Positions 31,073 through 42,383 of a DNA stretch of 64,000 bases are shown here, one piece after another; the first letter of the stretch is position 1, and each line of letters starts with the position of its first letter. The stretch is from positions 1-64,000 of the forward strand of contig CABYHH010000004.1 of assembly GCA_902518835.1 (NCBI GenBank), given 5' to 3'. Below the pieces are notes generated by a model, which was not told the DNA's origin, searched no databases, and saw only the letters and a list, made by a program, of their open reading frames with translations. Origin of the DNA: an uncultured Pelagibacteraceae bacterium (lineage in GTDB: Bacteria; Pseudomonadota; Alphaproteobacteria; Pelagibacterales; Pelagibacteraceae). The position numbers and the translations under genes are program-made.

Positions 31073-32982
31073 AAAAGAAATATGAACTATTAGATGAGAT
31101 TAATTTTCCATCAGATTTAAAAAAAATACCTGAATCAAAATTACAGAAGGTCGCTGACGAATTAAGAGAGGAAATGATTGATGTTGTATCAGTGACTGGT
31201 GGTCATTTGGGAGCAAGTCTTGGAGTGGTAGAATTAACTGTTGCTCTACATTATATTTTTAATACACCTAATGATAAATTAATTTGGGATGTAGGTCATC
31301 AATGTTATCCACATAAAATTTTAACTGGGAGAAAAGATAGAATAAGAACTCTAAGACAAGGAAATGGTCTTTCTGGTTTTACAAAGAGGTCAGAGAGTGA
31401 GTATGATACCTTTGGTGCTGCACACAGCTCAACATCAATTTCATCAGCGTTAGGGATTGCAGAAGCAAATAAACTATCTAATAAATCTGACAATGTAATT
31501 GCAGTAATTGGTGATGGTGCAATCAGCGCAGGAATGGCTTATGAGGCTATGAATAATGCTGGTGCCTCAAAAACTAAGATGATCGTAATTCTAAATGATA
31601 ATGATATGTCAATTGCTCGACCAGTAGGGGCAATGAGCACTTATTTAGCAAAAATTTTTTCAGGAAAGATTTATTTTAGTCTAAGAGAGACTATTAAATT
31701 AATTATGTCAGCCTTTTCAAAAAGATTTAGCGCAAAAGCTGGTAAGGCAGAAGATTTACTTAGATCAGCTGTGACAGGTGGAACTTTGTTCAGCTCACTT
31801 GGATTTTATTATATTGGTCCAATAGATGGTCATGATTTGAATTCATTAGTTCCAATTTTAAAAAATGCTAAAGACTCTAAACATCAAGGACCAATTTTAA
31901 TTCACATTAAAACAAAAAAAGGAAAAGGCTATACTTTCGCTGAGGAAGCAAAGGATAATTATCATGGAGTATCAAAATTTAATGTTGAAACTGGTGAACA
32001 ATTAAAAAGCTCAAGCAAAATTCCCTCATATACAAAAGTTTTTGCAAATACCCTAATTCAACATGCTAAAAAGGATAGTAAAATTGTAGCTATCACAGCA
32101 GCAATGCCTGACGGTACTGGTCTAGATATTTTTCGTAAAGAATTTCCAGATAGGACTTTTGATGTTGGGATCGCAGAACAACATGCCGTTACATTTGCTG
32201 CAGGTTTAGCAACTGAAAATTTTAAGGCCTACGTAGCTATTTACTCTACTTTTCTTCAAAGAGCTTATGATCAAGTAGTTCACGATGTAGCAATACAAAG
32301 TTTACCTGTTAGATTCGCAATTGATAGAGCAGGACTTGTTGGTGCCGATGGACCAACACATGCTGGAAGTTTTGACATAACTTATCTAACCACTTTACCA
32401 AATTTTATTGTTATGGCAGCAAGTGACGAAGCTGAGCTTGTAAGAATGATTAATACCTCTACCGAGATTAATGATAGACCTTCAGCATTTAGATATCCAA
32501 GAGGAACAGGATTAGGTTCTATTCTACCTCCGATAAATGAAAAAATTGAGATAGGAAAGTCAAAAATTATTAAAGAGGGAAAAAAATTAGCAATCCTAAA
32601 TTTTGGAGCAAGATTGAATGAGACTTTGAAAGCTGCAGAAAATTTATCAAAAAAAGGCATACTAATAACTGTTGTTGATGCCAGATTTGCAAAACCTTTA
32701 GATGAAAACCTAATTTGGCAATTAGCTACAACTCATGAAGCGATAATGACAATTGAGGAAGGCTCAATTGGGGGTTTTGGATCTCATGTGGTGAATTTTT
32801 TGACCAAAAAAGGTTTAATGGATTCTAATTTAAAATTTAGATCATTAACATTACCAGATATTTTTATTGATCAAGATACTCCAGACAAAATGTATAAATT
32901 AGCAAATCTTGACTCAGTTTCAATTGAAGAGAAAGTTTTAGATTTACTAAATTCTAATATAGTTTTAAAAAAACAAAAATAA
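31069..32982 (+). CDS. dxs: 1-deoxy-D-xylulose-5-phosphate synthase
   Basis: The 637-residue TPP enzyme has [32 protein letters not shown], the TPP motif [13 protein letters not shown]...NDND, and the transketolase-like pyrimidine domain with [15 protein letters not shown] and [17 protein letters not shown]. It condenses pyruvate and glyceraldehyde-3-phosphate in the first step of the MEP isoprenoid pathway. It overlaps ispA by 4 bases and is convergent with aroC, 6 bases apart. Length is normal. Confidence 0.98.
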   Translation: MKKKYELLDEINFPSDLKKIPESKLQKVADELREEMIDVVSVTGGHLGASLGVVELTVALHYIFNTPNDKLIWDVGHQCYPHKILTGRKDRIRTLRQGNGLSGFTKRSESEYDTFGAAHSSTSISSALGIAEANKLSNKSDNVIAVIGDGAISAGMAYEAMNNAGASKTKMIVILNDNDMSIARPVGAMSTYLAKIFSGKIYFSLRETIKLIMSAFSKRFSAKAGKAEDLLRSAVTGGTLFSSLGFYYIGPIDGHDLNSLVPILKNAKDSKHQGPILIHIKTKKGKGYTFAEEAKDNYHGVSKFNVETGEQLKSSSKIPSYTKVFANTLIQHAKKDSKIVAITAAMPDGTGLDIFRKEFPDRTFDVGIAEQHAVTFAAGLATENFKAYVAIYSTFLQRAYDQVVHDVAIQSLPVRFAIDRAGLVGADGPTHAGSFDITYLTTLPNFIVMAASDEAELVRMINTSTEINDRPSAFRYPRGTGLGSILPPINEKIEIGKSKIIKEGKKLAILNFGARLNETLKAAENLSKKGILITVVDARFAKPLDENLIWQLATTHEAIMTIEEGSIGGFGSHVVNFLTKKGLMDSNLKFRSLTLPDIFIDQDTPDKMYKLANLDSVSIEEKVLDLLNSNIVLKKQK

Positions 32983-32988
32983 AAAAAA

Positions 32989-34071
32989 CTAACCACACTG
33001 AGCTTTATGTAGAAGATAATGATCTAATAAAACACACGACATCATTGCTTCACCTACAGGCACAGCTCTAATACCCACACATGGATCATGTCTACCTTTT
33101 ACTGATATACTTGTATTCTTACCAAACTTATTAATTGTTTTTCGACTTTTTAAAATTGATGAAGTTGGCTTCACAGCAAAAGAAACAATTATTTCTTGAC
33201 CTGAAGAAATGCCTCCCAGAATACCTCCAGCATTATTAGATTTAAATTTGGTCTTTTTTTTATTTCGAGAAATTTCATCTGAATTCTCCTCACCTGACAA
33301 TTGTGCTGAGTTCATACCTGAACCAATATTAACTCCTTTTACTGCATTTATACTCATCATAGCTGATGCTATGTCGGAGTCTAATTTTGAGTATATAGGT
33401 GCACCTAATCCAGCAGGAATACCATTTGCCCTTACTTCGATTATCGCCCCACACGACGAACCAGCTTTTCTAATACTTAATAAGTATTTTTCCCAAATTT
33501 TTAACATTGATTTATCTGGGCAAAAAAATGGATTTTTAGATATTACTTTATCATTCCATTTATTTGTATCACATCCTAATATTCCAAGTTGGGTTACAGC
33601 TCCGGAGATTTTAAATTTCTTTCCTAATTTATTTTCTAGAACTTTTTTTGCTACAGCACCTGCTGCTACTCTTGCAGCTGTTTCTCTGGCAGATGATCTA
33701 CCACCACCTCTGTGGTCTCTTATTCCATATTTCTTGAAATATGTGAAATCAGCATGTCCAGGTCTAAACTTATCTTTAATATCATTATAGTCTTTTGAAC
33801 GCATATCCTCATTGTAAATTATTAACGATATTGGGGTTCCTGTCGTTTTTCCCTCAAAAACTCCTGAAAGAATTTGAACTTTGTCACTTTCCTTCCTTTG
33901 AGTAGTAAATTTAGATTGGCCAGGTTTTCGTTTATTTAACTCTTTTTGAATATCTGCTTCTTTTAGTGTTATTAATGGTGGACACCCATCAATAATGCAA
34001 CCAATAGCTGGACCATGTGACTCTCCCCAAGTCGTGAAACGAAAAGTCTTTCCAAAAGTATTAAATGACAT
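32989..34071 (-). CDS. aroC: Chorismate synthase
   Basis: The 360-residue protein has the FMN-dependent chorismate synthase signatures: [19 protein letters not shown] at the N-terminus, the flavin-site [22 protein letters not shown], and the C-terminal [19 protein letters not shown]. It makes chorismate from EPSP for aromatic amino acids, folate and quinones. It lies alone on the minus strand, divergent from pdxH over 33 bases. Length is typical. Confidence 0.98.
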   Translation of the reverse strand: MSFNTFGKTFRFTTWGESHGPAIGCIIDGCPPLITLKEADIQKELNKRKPGQSKFTTQRKESDKVQILSGVFEGKTTGTPISLIIYNEDMRSKDYNDIKDKFRPGHADFTYFKKYGIRDHRGGGRSSARETAARVAAGAVAKKVLENKLGKKFKISGAVTQLGILGCDTNKWNDKVISKNPFFCPDKSMLKIWEKYLLSIRKAGSSCGAIIEVRANGIPAGLGAPIYSKLDSDIASAMMSINAVKGVNIGSGMNSAQLSGEENSDEISRNKKKTKFKSNNAGGILGGISSGQEIIVSFAVKPTSSILKSRKTINKFGKNTSISVKGRHDPCVGIRAVPVGEAMMSCVLLDHYLLHKAQCG

Positions 34072-34104
34072 TATTTATATTGTATAGATTATTTTGTTTA
34101 AATT

Positions 34105-34731
34105 ATGAATCAAAAAAACTCACTAGGGTTAAATAAATGCTTTTTAGATCTAAATAACCCTTTTGAATTATTTCAAAAGTGGTTTGAGGAGGCTAAAAAA
34201 AAAGAAATTAATGATCCAAATGCTTTAGCACTCGGTACCGCAAATAAAGAGGGAGTTCCCTCAGTAAGAATGGTACTTCTCAAAGGTCACAGCGAAAACG
34301 GATTTGTTTTTTATACAAATTTAAATAGTCAAAAAGGAAATGAAATCAAAGAAAATCCTAATGCTACAATGTGCTTTCATTGGAAAAGTTTACTAAGACA
34401 AATAAGAATAGTTGGTACATTGAAACAAGTAGATGATCAAACTGCTGATGAATACTATAACTCTAGAGCATATGATAGCAGGATAGGTGCCTGGGCCTCA
34501 AAACAAAGTAGCATTCTTCAAAATAGAGATGAACTTTTAGATGCCCTAGAGAATTACAAAAAAAAATATAACGATAAAGATAATGTACCTAGACCAAGCC
34601 ATTGGTCTGGTTGGAATTTGACACCTTCAACAATTGAATTTTGGTTAGACGGAGATAATAGAATTCATGAAAGATTAAAGTATTCTTTAGATAAAAGTGG
34701 CGCTTGGATAAAAACTCTCCTAAGTCCTTAA
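34105..34731 (+). CDS. pdxH: Pyridoxamine 5'-phosphate oxidase
   Basis: The 208-residue flavoprotein has the PNPOx split-barrel signatures PSVRMVLLKGHSENGFVFYTN, CFHWKSLLRQIRI, and the C-terminal PSHWSGWNLTPSTIEFWLDG with RIHERLKYS. It oxidises pyridoxine or pyridoxamine phosphate to PLP with FMN. Its stop overlaps the convergent ispB stop by 4 bases. Length is normal. Confidence 0.96.
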   Translation: MNQKNSLGLNKCFLDLNNPFELFQKWFEEAKKKEINDPNALALGTANKEGVPSVRMVLLKGHSENGFVFYTNLNSQKGNEIKENPNATMCFHWKSLLRQIRIVGTLKQVDDQTADEYYNSRAYDSRIGAWASKQSSILQNRDELLDALENYKKKYNDKDNVPRPSHWSGWNLTPSTIEFWLDGDNRIHERLKYSLDKSGAWIKTLLSP

Positions 34732-35741
34732 AAATCTCTCGACAAACTAAACGAAGTTAAATTTTCAAGAATATTTTTTTGATTACAATTTTTAAATATT
34801 GATAATGAGTTTGATGCTAAATTTATGTAATGATTTGCTTTTCGATAACATTCTTTTATGATTTCATATTGTTTGATTAAAGATAATGTATAATTAAAAT
34901 CAGCTTCACTTCTTTTCACTTTTAAAAATATATCTTTGAGGTTTCCTTTCTCTTTCAAATTCGCTCTTTGAAATAACAAAATTATTGGAAGAGTAATTTT
35001 TCCTTCATAAAAATCTTTTCCAATTTTTTTCCCAAATAATTTTGACTCTGAATTATAATCTAAAGTATCATCAGCTATTTGAAATGTTAAACCTAAATTC
35101 CTACCATAAAATTCTAAAGCCTCTTTTTCCTTTGTTTTTGTTTCGGATAAGATTGCCCCAACCTTGGTAGCAGCCGCAAATAATTCTGCAGTTTTTGCAG
35201 AGATAATTCTTAAATAAGTTTCTTCCAACATGTCTACCTCACCTCTATGTTGTAACTGAAGAACTTCACCCTGAGCAATTTTAGAAGAAGTTGAAGATAA
35301 TAATTTTAAGACTTCGATATTTCCATCATCTACCATCATTTCAAAACATCTACTAAGTAAATAATCTCCAACCAAAACAGAAGAATGATTATCCCAAACT
35401 TTGTTTAGAGTTTTTTTACCTCTTCTAATTGATCCATTATCTATAACATCATCATGCATTAAAGTTGCTGAGTGAATAAGTTCTACACAAGCAGCTAAAT
35501 TTATATCTCTAGTTCCTTTTGAATAACCACACAATTTTGCAGAGCCTAGAGTTAGTAAAGCTCTCAATCTTTTTCCACCTGTATCAAGATGATAGTTTGT
35601 CATTTTTTGAACTAATTCAATTTTGCTCTCTAATTTTGATTTAATTTTTTCCTCTACCAAAATCAATCTATCTTCAACAGAATTTTTAAGTTGAAAATAT
35701 GAATTATTTATTTTGTTTTTTAATTGTATGACACTTCCCAT
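34728..35741 (-). CDS. ispB: Long-chain polyprenyl diphosphate synthase (IspB-type)
   Basis: The 337-residue trans-prenyltransferase has the first aspartate motif MHDDVIDNG (DDVID at 97-101) without the insertion found in IspA, and the second motif QIADDTLDYNS. With GGKRLRALLTL at about 55-65 it matches octaprenyl/decaprenyl diphosphate synthases that make the ubiquinone side chain. Chain length cannot be told from sequence alone. It is divergent from the SohB-like protease gene over 114 bases. Confidence 0.93.
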   Translation of the reverse strand: MGSVIQLKNKINNSYFQLKNSVEDRLILVEEKIKSKLESKIELVQKMTNYHLDTGGKRLRALLTLGSAKLCGYSKGTRDINLAACVELIHSATLMHDDVIDNGSIRRGKKTLNKVWDNHSSVLVGDYLLSRCFEMMVDDGNIEVLKLLSSTSSKIAQGEVLQLQHRGEVDMLEETYLRIISAKTAELFAAATKVGAILSETKTKEKEALEFYGRNLGLTFQIADDTLDYNSESKLFGKKIGKDFYEGKITLPIILLFQRANLKEKGNLKDIFLKVKRSEADFNYTLSLIKQYEIIKECYRKANHYINLASNSLSIFKNCNQKNILENLTSFSLSRDF

Positions 35742-35786
35742 TTACTCAGCAAATTAGTATAATAGGTTGCTTTTGATACTTATCAA

Positions 35787-35814
35787 TTGACGCACCTGAA
35801 TCTTCAATTATAAG
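35787..35814 (+). promoter_or_regulatory. Candidate promoter upstream of the SohB-like gene
   Basis: TTGACG (35787-35792) and TATAAG (35809-35814) are spaced by 16 bases, close to the sigma-70 consensus, about 40 bases before the ATG at 35856. The -10 box sits between the inverted arms CACCT and AGGTG (35793-35797 and 35812-35816), which may be chance or an operator. This is the best-matching promoter I noticed in the window. Confidence 0.5.
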
Positions 35815-35855
35815 GTGTCTTTAATTTCACAAAAAAATTCTATAAACATAAAAAA

Positions 35856-36662
35856 ATGTTCTCTTTTTTTAAAAAGAAAAAAATAATTCCACTTATTAAA
35901 TTAATTGGAGTAATTGGTAATGTAGGAAAATTTAAACAAGGTATAGATTTTGCTGGTCAAGAAGAGATTATTACAAAAGCTTTTTCATTTAAAAAAGCAC
36001 CATGTGTCGCTATTACGATAAACTCTCCTGGAGGTTCTCCTGTACAATCACACTTAATTTATAGCTTAATTAGACAACAGGCAAAAAAAAATAAAAAAAA
36101 AGTAATAGTTTTTGCCGAAGATGTAGCGGCCTCTGGAGGATATCTAATAGCATGTGCTGGGGATGAAATTTATGCAAACTCAAGTTCAATAATAGGCTCG
36201 ATAGGAGTTATCTACTCCTCTTTTGGTTTTACAGAATTGATTAAAAAGATAGGAGTTGAGAGAAGAGTGCATACTGCTGGGAAAAATAAAAGTACGTTAG
36301 ACCCATTTCTAGATGAGAAAAAGGAAGACATCGAGAGATTAAAAAACATTCAATTAGATTTACATAAAGATTTTATAGAGGTGGTCGAAAAAAGTAGGTT
36401 ATCAAAACTTAAAAAGAGTGAGGTAGAATTATTTTCAGGTGAATTTTGGTCAGGCAGAAAAGCGAAAGATCTTGGTTTGATAGATGAGATAGGAAATGCA
36501 AATCAGATATTAAGAGAAAAATTTGGAGAGGATGTTGTTATTAAAAAATTTGAGAGATCAAAAAGTTGGCTTAGCAAAAAATTATCATCTTCAAATGACC
36601 GAGTTGATCAATTGGCAAATATATTAGAGGAAAAATCAGTTTGGCAAAAATATGGCCTCTAA
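35856..36662 (+). CDS. sohB: S49-family serine peptidase (SohB/SppA-like)
   Basis: The 268-residue protein has the S49 fold with [13 protein letters not shown], the nucleophile Ser93 in [21 protein letters not shown], and the probable general-base lysine at about 145 in [11 protein letters not shown], a Ser-Lys dyad. Family members cleave residual signal peptides or small membrane proteins. No membrane anchor is visible at its N-terminus, unlike E. coli SohB, so it may be cytosolic or membrane-associated. The end overlaps glyQ by 11 bases. Confidence 0.88.
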   Translation: MFSFFKKKKIIPLIKLIGVIGNVGKFKQGIDFAGQEEIITKAFSFKKAPCVAITINSPGGSPVQSHLIYSLIRQQAKKNKKKVIVFAEDVAASGGYLIACAGDEIYANSSSIIGSIGVIYSSFGFTELIKKIGVERRVHTAGKNKSTLDPFLDEKKEDIERLKNIQLDLHKDFIEVVEKSRLSKLKKSEVELFSGEFWSGRKAKDLGLIDEIGNANQILREKFGEDVVIKKFERSKSWLSKKLSSSNDRVDQLANILEEKSVWQKYGL

Positions 36663-37533
36663 AAAAAATAAAAAAAAACCAAAATTTCAAACTTTCCAAG
36701 ATACAATTATTAATCTACAAAAGTTTTGGAGTAAAAATGAATGTGTAATTTTACAACCTTATGATATGGAAGTCGGAGCTGGAACATTTCACCCAGCTAC
36801 TACTTTAAGATCACTTGGACCTAAGCCATGGAAAGCAGCTTACGTTCAACCTTCACGAAGACCTTCAGATGGAAGATATGGAGATAATCCAAATAGACTT
36901 CAGCATTATTATCAATTTCAAGTTATAATAAAACCCTCTCCATTAAATATTAAAAAACTTTATTTAAATAGTTTGTTTGTAATAGGAATTAATTATAAAG
37001 ACCATGATATTAGATTTGTTGAAGATGACTGGGAAAGCCCAACTTTAGGAGCTGCAGGTCTCGGATGGGAAGTGTGGTGTGATGGGATGGAAATATCCCA
37101 GTTTACATATTTTCAACAAATGGCAGGTTTTGAATGTAAACCAGTGTCAGTAGAGATAACTTATGGTCTTGAAAGAATTTGCATGTTTACCCAACAGAAA
37201 AAAAATGTTTATGATTTAGTTTGGAATGATGAAGGTATTAAGTATAGAGAGATTTTTCATCAATCAGAAAAAGAGTACTCAGCTTATAACTTTGATCATG
37301 CTAATACTGAAAATTTATTTAAAATATTTGATATGCATGAGAGTGAGGCAAAATCATTAGTTGAAAAAAATATATCTTTACCTGCATACGATCAATGTTT
37401 GAAAGCAAGCCATATATTTAATGTTTTAGATGCTCGTGGAGCTATTAGTGTTGCTCAAAGAGCAGAATATATTGGTCGAATAAGAGAAATTACAAAACAA
37501 GCTGCTGCAATTTGGGTTGAGTCGCAAACATAA
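36652..37533 (+). CDS. glyQ: Glycyl-tRNA synthetase alpha subunit
   Basis: The 293-residue protein shows the GlyQ signatures: [59 protein letters not shown] and [21 protein letters not shown]. It carries the class II catalytic site for glycine activation in the bacterial alpha2beta2 enzyme. It is followed by glyS after 1 base. Length is normal. Confidence 0.98.
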   Translation: MASKKNKKKPKFQTFQDTIINLQKFWSKNECVILQPYDMEVGAGTFHPATTLRSLGPKPWKAAYVQPSRRPSDGRYGDNPNRLQHYYQFQVIIKPSPLNIKKLYLNSLFVIGINYKDHDIRFVEDDWESPTLGAAGLGWEVWCDGMEISQFTYFQQMAGFECKPVSVEITYGLERICMFTQQKKNVYDLVWNDEGIKYREIFHQSEKEYSAYNFDHANTENLFKIFDMHESEAKSLVEKNISLPAYDQCLKASHIFNVLDARGAISVAQRAEYIGRIREITKQAAAIWVESQT

Positions 37534-37534
37534 A

Positions 37535-39607
37535 ATGTCAGAATTTTTTTTAGAGCTATTTAGCGAAGAAATTCCTGCAGGTCTTCAAAAAAATTTACGT
37601 GAGAAACTTTTAGATCAATTTCAAAAATTTTTTTTAGAAAAATCTATAAAATCAAAAAAAAGTTTTTCGCTATCAACACCTAATAGATTGATCATAGTAT
37701 TTGATGGTTTGGATAAACAAATAAGAATATTATCTAAAGAAATAAGAGGGCCAAAAATAAATGCTCCTGATCAGGCCTTGGAGGGTTTTTTAAGGTCAAA
37801 CAAAATAGAAAAAAAAAATCTATTTAGAAAAAAAACTGAAAAAGGAGAGTTTTATTATTATAAAACAACATCTAAATTATTAAAAACAAATCATTTATTA
37901 ATGGAGTCTGTTCCAAGATTGCTTAAAAACTTTCAATGGAAAAAGTCTATGACATGGGGTTCATATGATCTTAATTGGGGAAGACCATTAAAATCAATTT
38001 TGTCAGTATTTGATAAGAAGGTAGTTAATTTTAAATTCCATCACTTAACTTCTTCAAATTCAACTTATATTGACAAAGATTTTGAAGAAAAAAAGAGGTT
38101 TTTCAAAGATTTCAGATCATATGAAAAATATTTTAAAAAACAAGGAATACTCATAAATCAGGAAAAAAGGAAGAAGTTAATACAAAGAGAATTTTCAAAA
38201 ATAATAAGTAAAAGAAAATTAATAATTCAAGATAATCCATTATTGATAGATGAGGTAGTAGATTTAGTTGACAATCCTAATGTTTTAATTTGTAGTTTTG
38301 ACAAAAAATTCTTACTTATCCCAAAAGAAATTTTAATCTTAACGATGCAATCTCATCAAAAATATTTTCCCACATTTAATAATAAAGGGGAAATTACAAA
38401 TGAATTTTTGATTGTTGCAAACAAAAAAGATCAAAAAGGATTGATAAAAATTGGCAATGAAAGAGTTATAGAGGCTAGGCTTAGTGACGCAGAATTTTTC
38501 TGGAATAAGGATAAAACTCAAAATCTAGTCAAAAAAGTATCTGAGTTAAAAATGATGAACTTTTTTAAGGGACTTGGAACTTATTTTGATAAAGTTCAGC
38601 GAATGAGAAAATTAGGTGGATTAATTTCTGACGAATTATTAATTAGTAAAGAAAAAGTAGAGTTATCAGCGTCAATTTGTAAAACTGATTTAACTTCAGA
38701 TTTAGTTGGAGAGTTTCCTGAGCTTCAGGGTGTTTTGGGTGGATATTTCTCAATACATCAAGGATTTGATAAAGATATTTCATTAGCAATAACTGAACAA
38801 TATCTGCCTATTGGTTTAGACTCTAAAACTCCAAAAAAACCTTTCAGTTTTGCATTATCTCTTACAGATAAAATTGATACTTTAGTTGGTTTTTTTGGAA
38901 TAAATGAAAAACCCACAAGTTCAAAAGACCCATTTGCATTAAGAAGAATTGCACTTGGAATTATAAGAACAATAATAGAAAATAAGAAAAATTTAAAAGT
39001 AAATGATTTATTAAGTTACTCTTCGAATCTATACCGAGATCAAGGACATATTTTTACTAACAATAATACACAAAAAGAATTACATAATTTTTTAAAAGAT
39101 AGATTTATTTATTATATGAAAGAGAAACAAATTCGTTTTGATATTATAGATGCTACGATTTCAACATTTTCACTTAATAAACTGTTTTCATCTTTTGATA
39201 AAGCTAATGAGCTAAATAAGATCATCAACAATCAAAGTGGGCTTGATATTATTTCAAGTTATAAAAGAGCAGCAAATATATTAGATAGCGAAATAAAAAA
39301 AAGTAAAATTGAAATAAGGAATACAACTGATCCCGGTATTTTTAAAACCGACTTTGAAAAAAACTTATATAATAAGATTAATGAGATTAAGAAGTATTAT
39401 TCTAGTATAAATAATGATGAAAATTTTGAAAAATCATTATCAATATTAGCAAGTACGAAAAAAGAGATTTTTGATTTTTTTGATAATGTTAAAGTTAATG
39501 AAGAAAATGAAACTTTAAGAAAAAACAGATTGGAACTTATAAATATGTTATGTAAAACCTTTCATAATTTTATAAATTTTCAGTTACTAAAAGCAAATAA
39601 TGAATAA
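37535..39607 (+). CDS. glyS: Glycyl-tRNA synthetase beta subunit
   Basis: The 690-residue protein from ATG 37535 begins MSEFFLELFSEEIPAG, the usual GlyS start; an in-frame ATG 18 bases earlier lies inside glyQ and is less likely. Further signatures are TWGSYDLNWGRPLKSI, SHQKYFPTFN, EARLSDAEFFWNKD, and SLTDKIDTLVGFFGI. The beta subunit recognises tRNA-Gly. It overlaps the following ppdK gene by 8 bases. Length agrees with the family. Confidence 0.97.
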   Translation: MSEFFLELFSEEIPAGLQKNLREKLLDQFQKFFLEKSIKSKKSFSLSTPNRLIIVFDGLDKQIRILSKEIRGPKINAPDQALEGFLRSNKIEKKNLFRKKTEKGEFYYYKTTSKLLKTNHLLMESVPRLLKNFQWKKSMTWGSYDLNWGRPLKSILSVFDKKVVNFKFHHLTSSNSTYIDKDFEEKKRFFKDFRSYEKYFKKQGILINQEKRKKLIQREFSKIISKRKLIIQDNPLLIDEVVDLVDNPNVLICSFDKKFLLIPKEILILTMQSHQKYFPTFNNKGEITNEFLIVANKKDQKGLIKIGNERVIEARLSDAEFFWNKDKTQNLVKKVSELKMMNFFKGLGTYFDKVQRMRKLGGLISDELLISKEKVELSASICKTDLTSDLVGEFPELQGVLGGYFSIHQGFDKDISLAITEQYLPIGLDSKTPKKPFSFALSLTDKIDTLVGFFGINEKPTSSKDPFALRRIALGIIRTIIENKKNLKVNDLLSYSSNLYRDQGHIFTNNNTQKELHNFLKDRFIYYMKEKQIRFDIIDATISTFSLNKLFSSFDKANELNKIINNQSGLDIISSYKRAANILDSEIKKSKIEIRNTTDPGIFKTDFEKNLYNKINEIKKYYSSINNDENFEKSLSILASTKKEIFDFFDNVKVNEENETLRKNRLELINMLCKTFHNFINFQLLKANNE

Positions 39608-42266
39608 ATTAGTTTTAAATTTTAAGTCGAAAGACTCAAAAAGATTAAAAAATCCTAAAAATTTTTTAGGTGGAAAAGGTGCTAATTTAGCTGAAATGGG
39701 AAGAATGGGTCTTCCTGTGCCACCTGGATTTACAATTTCAACTAAAGTTTGTGAAATTTTTTTTAAAGATAAAAAAAAATTAAATTCTAAATTGATCAGC
39801 CAAATTAAGAAAGAGCTAAAAGTTATTGAAAAAGATGTATCCAAAAAATTTGGGGATTTTAAAAACCCACTTTTGCTGTCTGTTAGATCCGGAGCTAGAG
39901 TGTCTATGCCAGGTATGATGGATACAATCCTTAATCTTGGGCTAAACGACTGTACTGTTATTGGCTTAGCAAAAAAAACTTTAAATGGTAGATTTGCTAA
40001 AGATAGTTACAGGAGATTTATACAAATGTACAGCAACGTTGTGTTGGGTATAGAAAATTATCATTTTGAGGAACTAATTGAAAACTATAAATTAACAAAA
40101 GGTGTTTTGTTAGATACAGATTTAGATGAGGATGATTGGAGTGGCTTAATAAATGATTTTAAAAAAGTTGTAAAAGAAAAAACTAAAAAAGAATTTCCTC
40201 AAGATGTTAATCAACAACTATTTGGGGCGATAAGTGCAGTATTTCTTTCTTGGGAAAGTAATAGAGCAAAAGTTTATAGAAAATTAAATAAAATTCCATC
40301 TGAGTGGGGAACTGCTGTGAATGTACAATCTATGGTATTTGGAAACATGGGTAATGATTGCGCAACTGGTGTTGTTTTTACAAGAAATCCCTCCGATGGG
40401 TCAAATGATATTTATGGTGAATATTTAATTAATGCTCAAGGGGAAGATGTTGTAGCTGGAACTAGAACTCCTCAGCACATAACTAAAAAATCAAAAAAAG
40501 AAGCCAAGGTTAAAGAACTTTCAATGGAAGAGTTTATGCCAAAAGTTTATGAGGAATTATTCAAGATTTTAAGAAAATTAGAAAAGCATTATAGAGATAT
40601 GCAGGATGTTGAGTTTACAGTTGAAAATAAAAAACTTTGGATATTACAAACTCGATCGGGTAAACGAACGTCAAAATCAGCTGTTAGAATTGCGGTTGAA
40701 ATGGTAAAAAAAAAGCTGATTAATAAAAATGAAGCTATTTTAAGAATAGATCCTAATTCTTTAGATACTTTACTACACCCTACTTTGGATGAGAAAAGTT
40801 CTTTTGAGGTGATTGCAAATGGACTACCAGCATCTCCAGGCGCTGCTAGTGGTAAAGTAGTTTTTACATCTGAAGATGCGGAAAGGCTAAACAATATGAT
40901 GCAGGACACAATTTTAGTGAGAGTAGAAACTTCCCCTGAAGATATTCAAGGTATGCATGCAGCTAAGGGAATTTTAACAGCACGAGGTGGTATGACTAGT
41001 CATGCTGCAGTAGTAGCAAGAGGAATGGGAAGACCTTGTGTATCTGGTTCTAGCGAGATTGATATCAATCATGAGAAAAAAATTTTCAAAACATCCTCAG
41101 TAGAGGTAAAGGAAGGTGATATAATTACAATTGATGGTTCAACAGGAAGAATAATTTTAGGTAATGTTCCAACAATAAAACCAGAAATTTCTGGTGACTT
41201 TTCGAAATTAATGGGATGGGCGGATAATATAAGAAAGTTAGAAGTTCGAACAAACTCTGAAACCCCATTAGATACTAAAACTGCAAGAGATTTTGGAGCT
41301 GAAGGAATAGGTCTATGTAGAACAGAGCATATGTTTTTTGATGAAGAAAGAATTTTATCTGTAAGAGAGATGATACTATCGAAAACACAAGAAGATAGAG
41401 CTAAAGCACTACAAAAACTTTTACCTCATCAAAAAAAGGATTTTATGGAAATATTTACTATCATGAGTGGTCTACCTGTAAATGTAAGATTACTCGATCC
41501 ACCATTACATGAATTTTTACCTAAATCTAAAAAAGAAATCTTTGAAGTGGCAAATGTTATTAGTGCTGACGTAAAAGAGGTGGAGTCTAGAATTGAAGAG
41601 CTTCATGAGCAAAATCCTATGTTAGGTCACAGAGGCTGTAGACTTGGTATTTCATTTCCAGAAATTTACGAAATGCAATGTCGTGCCATATTTGAAGCAT
41701 TATCAGAACTTCAAAAGAAAAAGCAAAAAACAGCCTTCCCAGAAATCATGATACCACTCGTTTCTACTGAAGCTGAAATTAAAATAATGAAAGATTTAGT
41801 AATTCGTGTCGCAAGACAAGTAGAAAAAGAAAATAAAATTAAAGTAAAATACTTAGTTGGTACAATGATTGAATTACCCAGGGCCGCAATTAAAGCGAAA
41901 GATATAGCTAAACATGCTGAATTTTTTAGTTTTGGAACAAATGATTTAACTCAAACAACATTTGGAATTAGTCGAGACGATAGTGGAAAATTTTTGAATG
42001 ATTATATAGATAATAAGATTTTTTCAATTGATCCCTTTATTTCAATTGATGAAGGTGTTGAGGATCTGATTGAAATAGCTGTTCAGCAAGGAAAAAAACA
42101 GAATAAAAAAATTAAATTAGGTATATGTGGTGAGCATGGAGGAGATCCAAAAAGTATTTTTTTCTGCTCTAGAGCTGGATTAAATTATGTATCTTGTTCA
42201 CCTTATAGAGTTCCGATAGCTCGATTAGCTTCAGCCCAGGCTGAACTACAAAAAAAAAAAAATTAA
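39600..42266 (+). CDS. ppdK: Pyruvate, phosphate dikinase
   Basis: The 888-residue protein has the three PPDK domains: an N-terminal ATP-grasp (GGKGANLAEMGRMGLPVPPG, SVRSGARVSMPGMMDTILN), the central phosphohistidine domain with the catalytic His in GGMTSHAAVVARGMG, and a C-terminal PEP/pyruvate barrel with GIGLCRTEHMFF and GICGEHGGDP. It interconverts pyruvate+ATP+Pi and PEP+AMP+PPi. In lineages lacking parts of classical glycolysis it can act in gluconeogenesis. The 3' end lies about 85 bases before the tmRNA-derived repeat R1. Confidence 0.98.
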   Translation: MNKLVLNFKSKDSKRLKNPKNFLGGKGANLAEMGRMGLPVPPGFTISTKVCEIFFKDKKKLNSKLISQIKKELKVIEKDVSKKFGDFKNPLLLSVRSGARVSMPGMMDTILNLGLNDCTVIGLAKKTLNGRFAKDSYRRFIQMYSNVVLGIENYHFEELIENYKLTKGVLLDTDLDEDDWSGLINDFKKVVKEKTKKEFPQDVNQQLFGAISAVFLSWESNRAKVYRKLNKIPSEWGTAVNVQSMVFGNMGNDCATGVVFTRNPSDGSNDIYGEYLINAQGEDVVAGTRTPQHITKKSKKEAKVKELSMEEFMPKVYEELFKILRKLEKHYRDMQDVEFTVENKKLWILQTRSGKRTSKSAVRIAVEMVKKKLINKNEAILRIDPNSLDTLLHPTLDEKSSFEVIANGLPASPGAASGKVVFTSEDAERLNNMMQDTILVRVETSPEDIQGMHAAKGILTARGGMTSHAAVVARGMGRPCVSGSSEIDINHEKKIFKTSSVEVKEGDIITIDGSTGRIILGNVPTIKPEISGDFSKLMGWADNIRKLEVRTNSETPLDTKTARDFGAEGIGLCRTEHMFFDEERILSVREMILSKTQEDRAKALQKLLPHQKKDFMEIFTIMSGLPVNVRLLDPPLHEFLPKSKKEIFEVANVISADVKEVESRIEELHEQNPMLGHRGCRLGISFPEIYEMQCRAIFEALSELQKKKQKTAFPEIMIPLVSTEAEIKIMKDLVIRVARQVEKENKIKVKYLVGTMIELPRAAIKAKDIAKHAEFFSFGTNDLTQTTFGISRDDSGKFLNDYIDNKIFSIDPFISIDEGVEDLIEIAVQQGKKQNKKIKLGICGEHGGDPKSIFFCSRAGLNYVSCSPYRVPIARLASAQAELQKKKN

Positions 42267-42349
42267 AATAAAATGTAGAACTTCAACAGAATATTTGTGA
42301 TGTTCATTTTTTTTTGATATTTCTGTGGTATATTAAAGACTATAAGTTA

Positions 42350-42376
42350 AAAAAGGGGCGTTCTGTTGCCAGGTGC
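42350..42376 (-). repeat. Repeat R1: distal copy of the tmRNA 3' end
   Basis: These 27 bases are identical to 44278-44304, which form the 3' end and terminator tract of the tmRNA gene. On the minus strand the repeat reads from GCACCTGGCAACAG to a T-run. It lies between ppdK and the stop of the SemiSWEET-like gene (7 bases away) and looks like the outer boundary of an insertion, equivalent to an att half-site. Confidence 0.85.
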
Positions 42377-42383
42377 TATGATC

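Noticed and set aside
33209-33790. Open frame (193 codons) antisense to aroC
   Set aside because: It overlaps conserved chorismate synthase motifs; no family resemblance.
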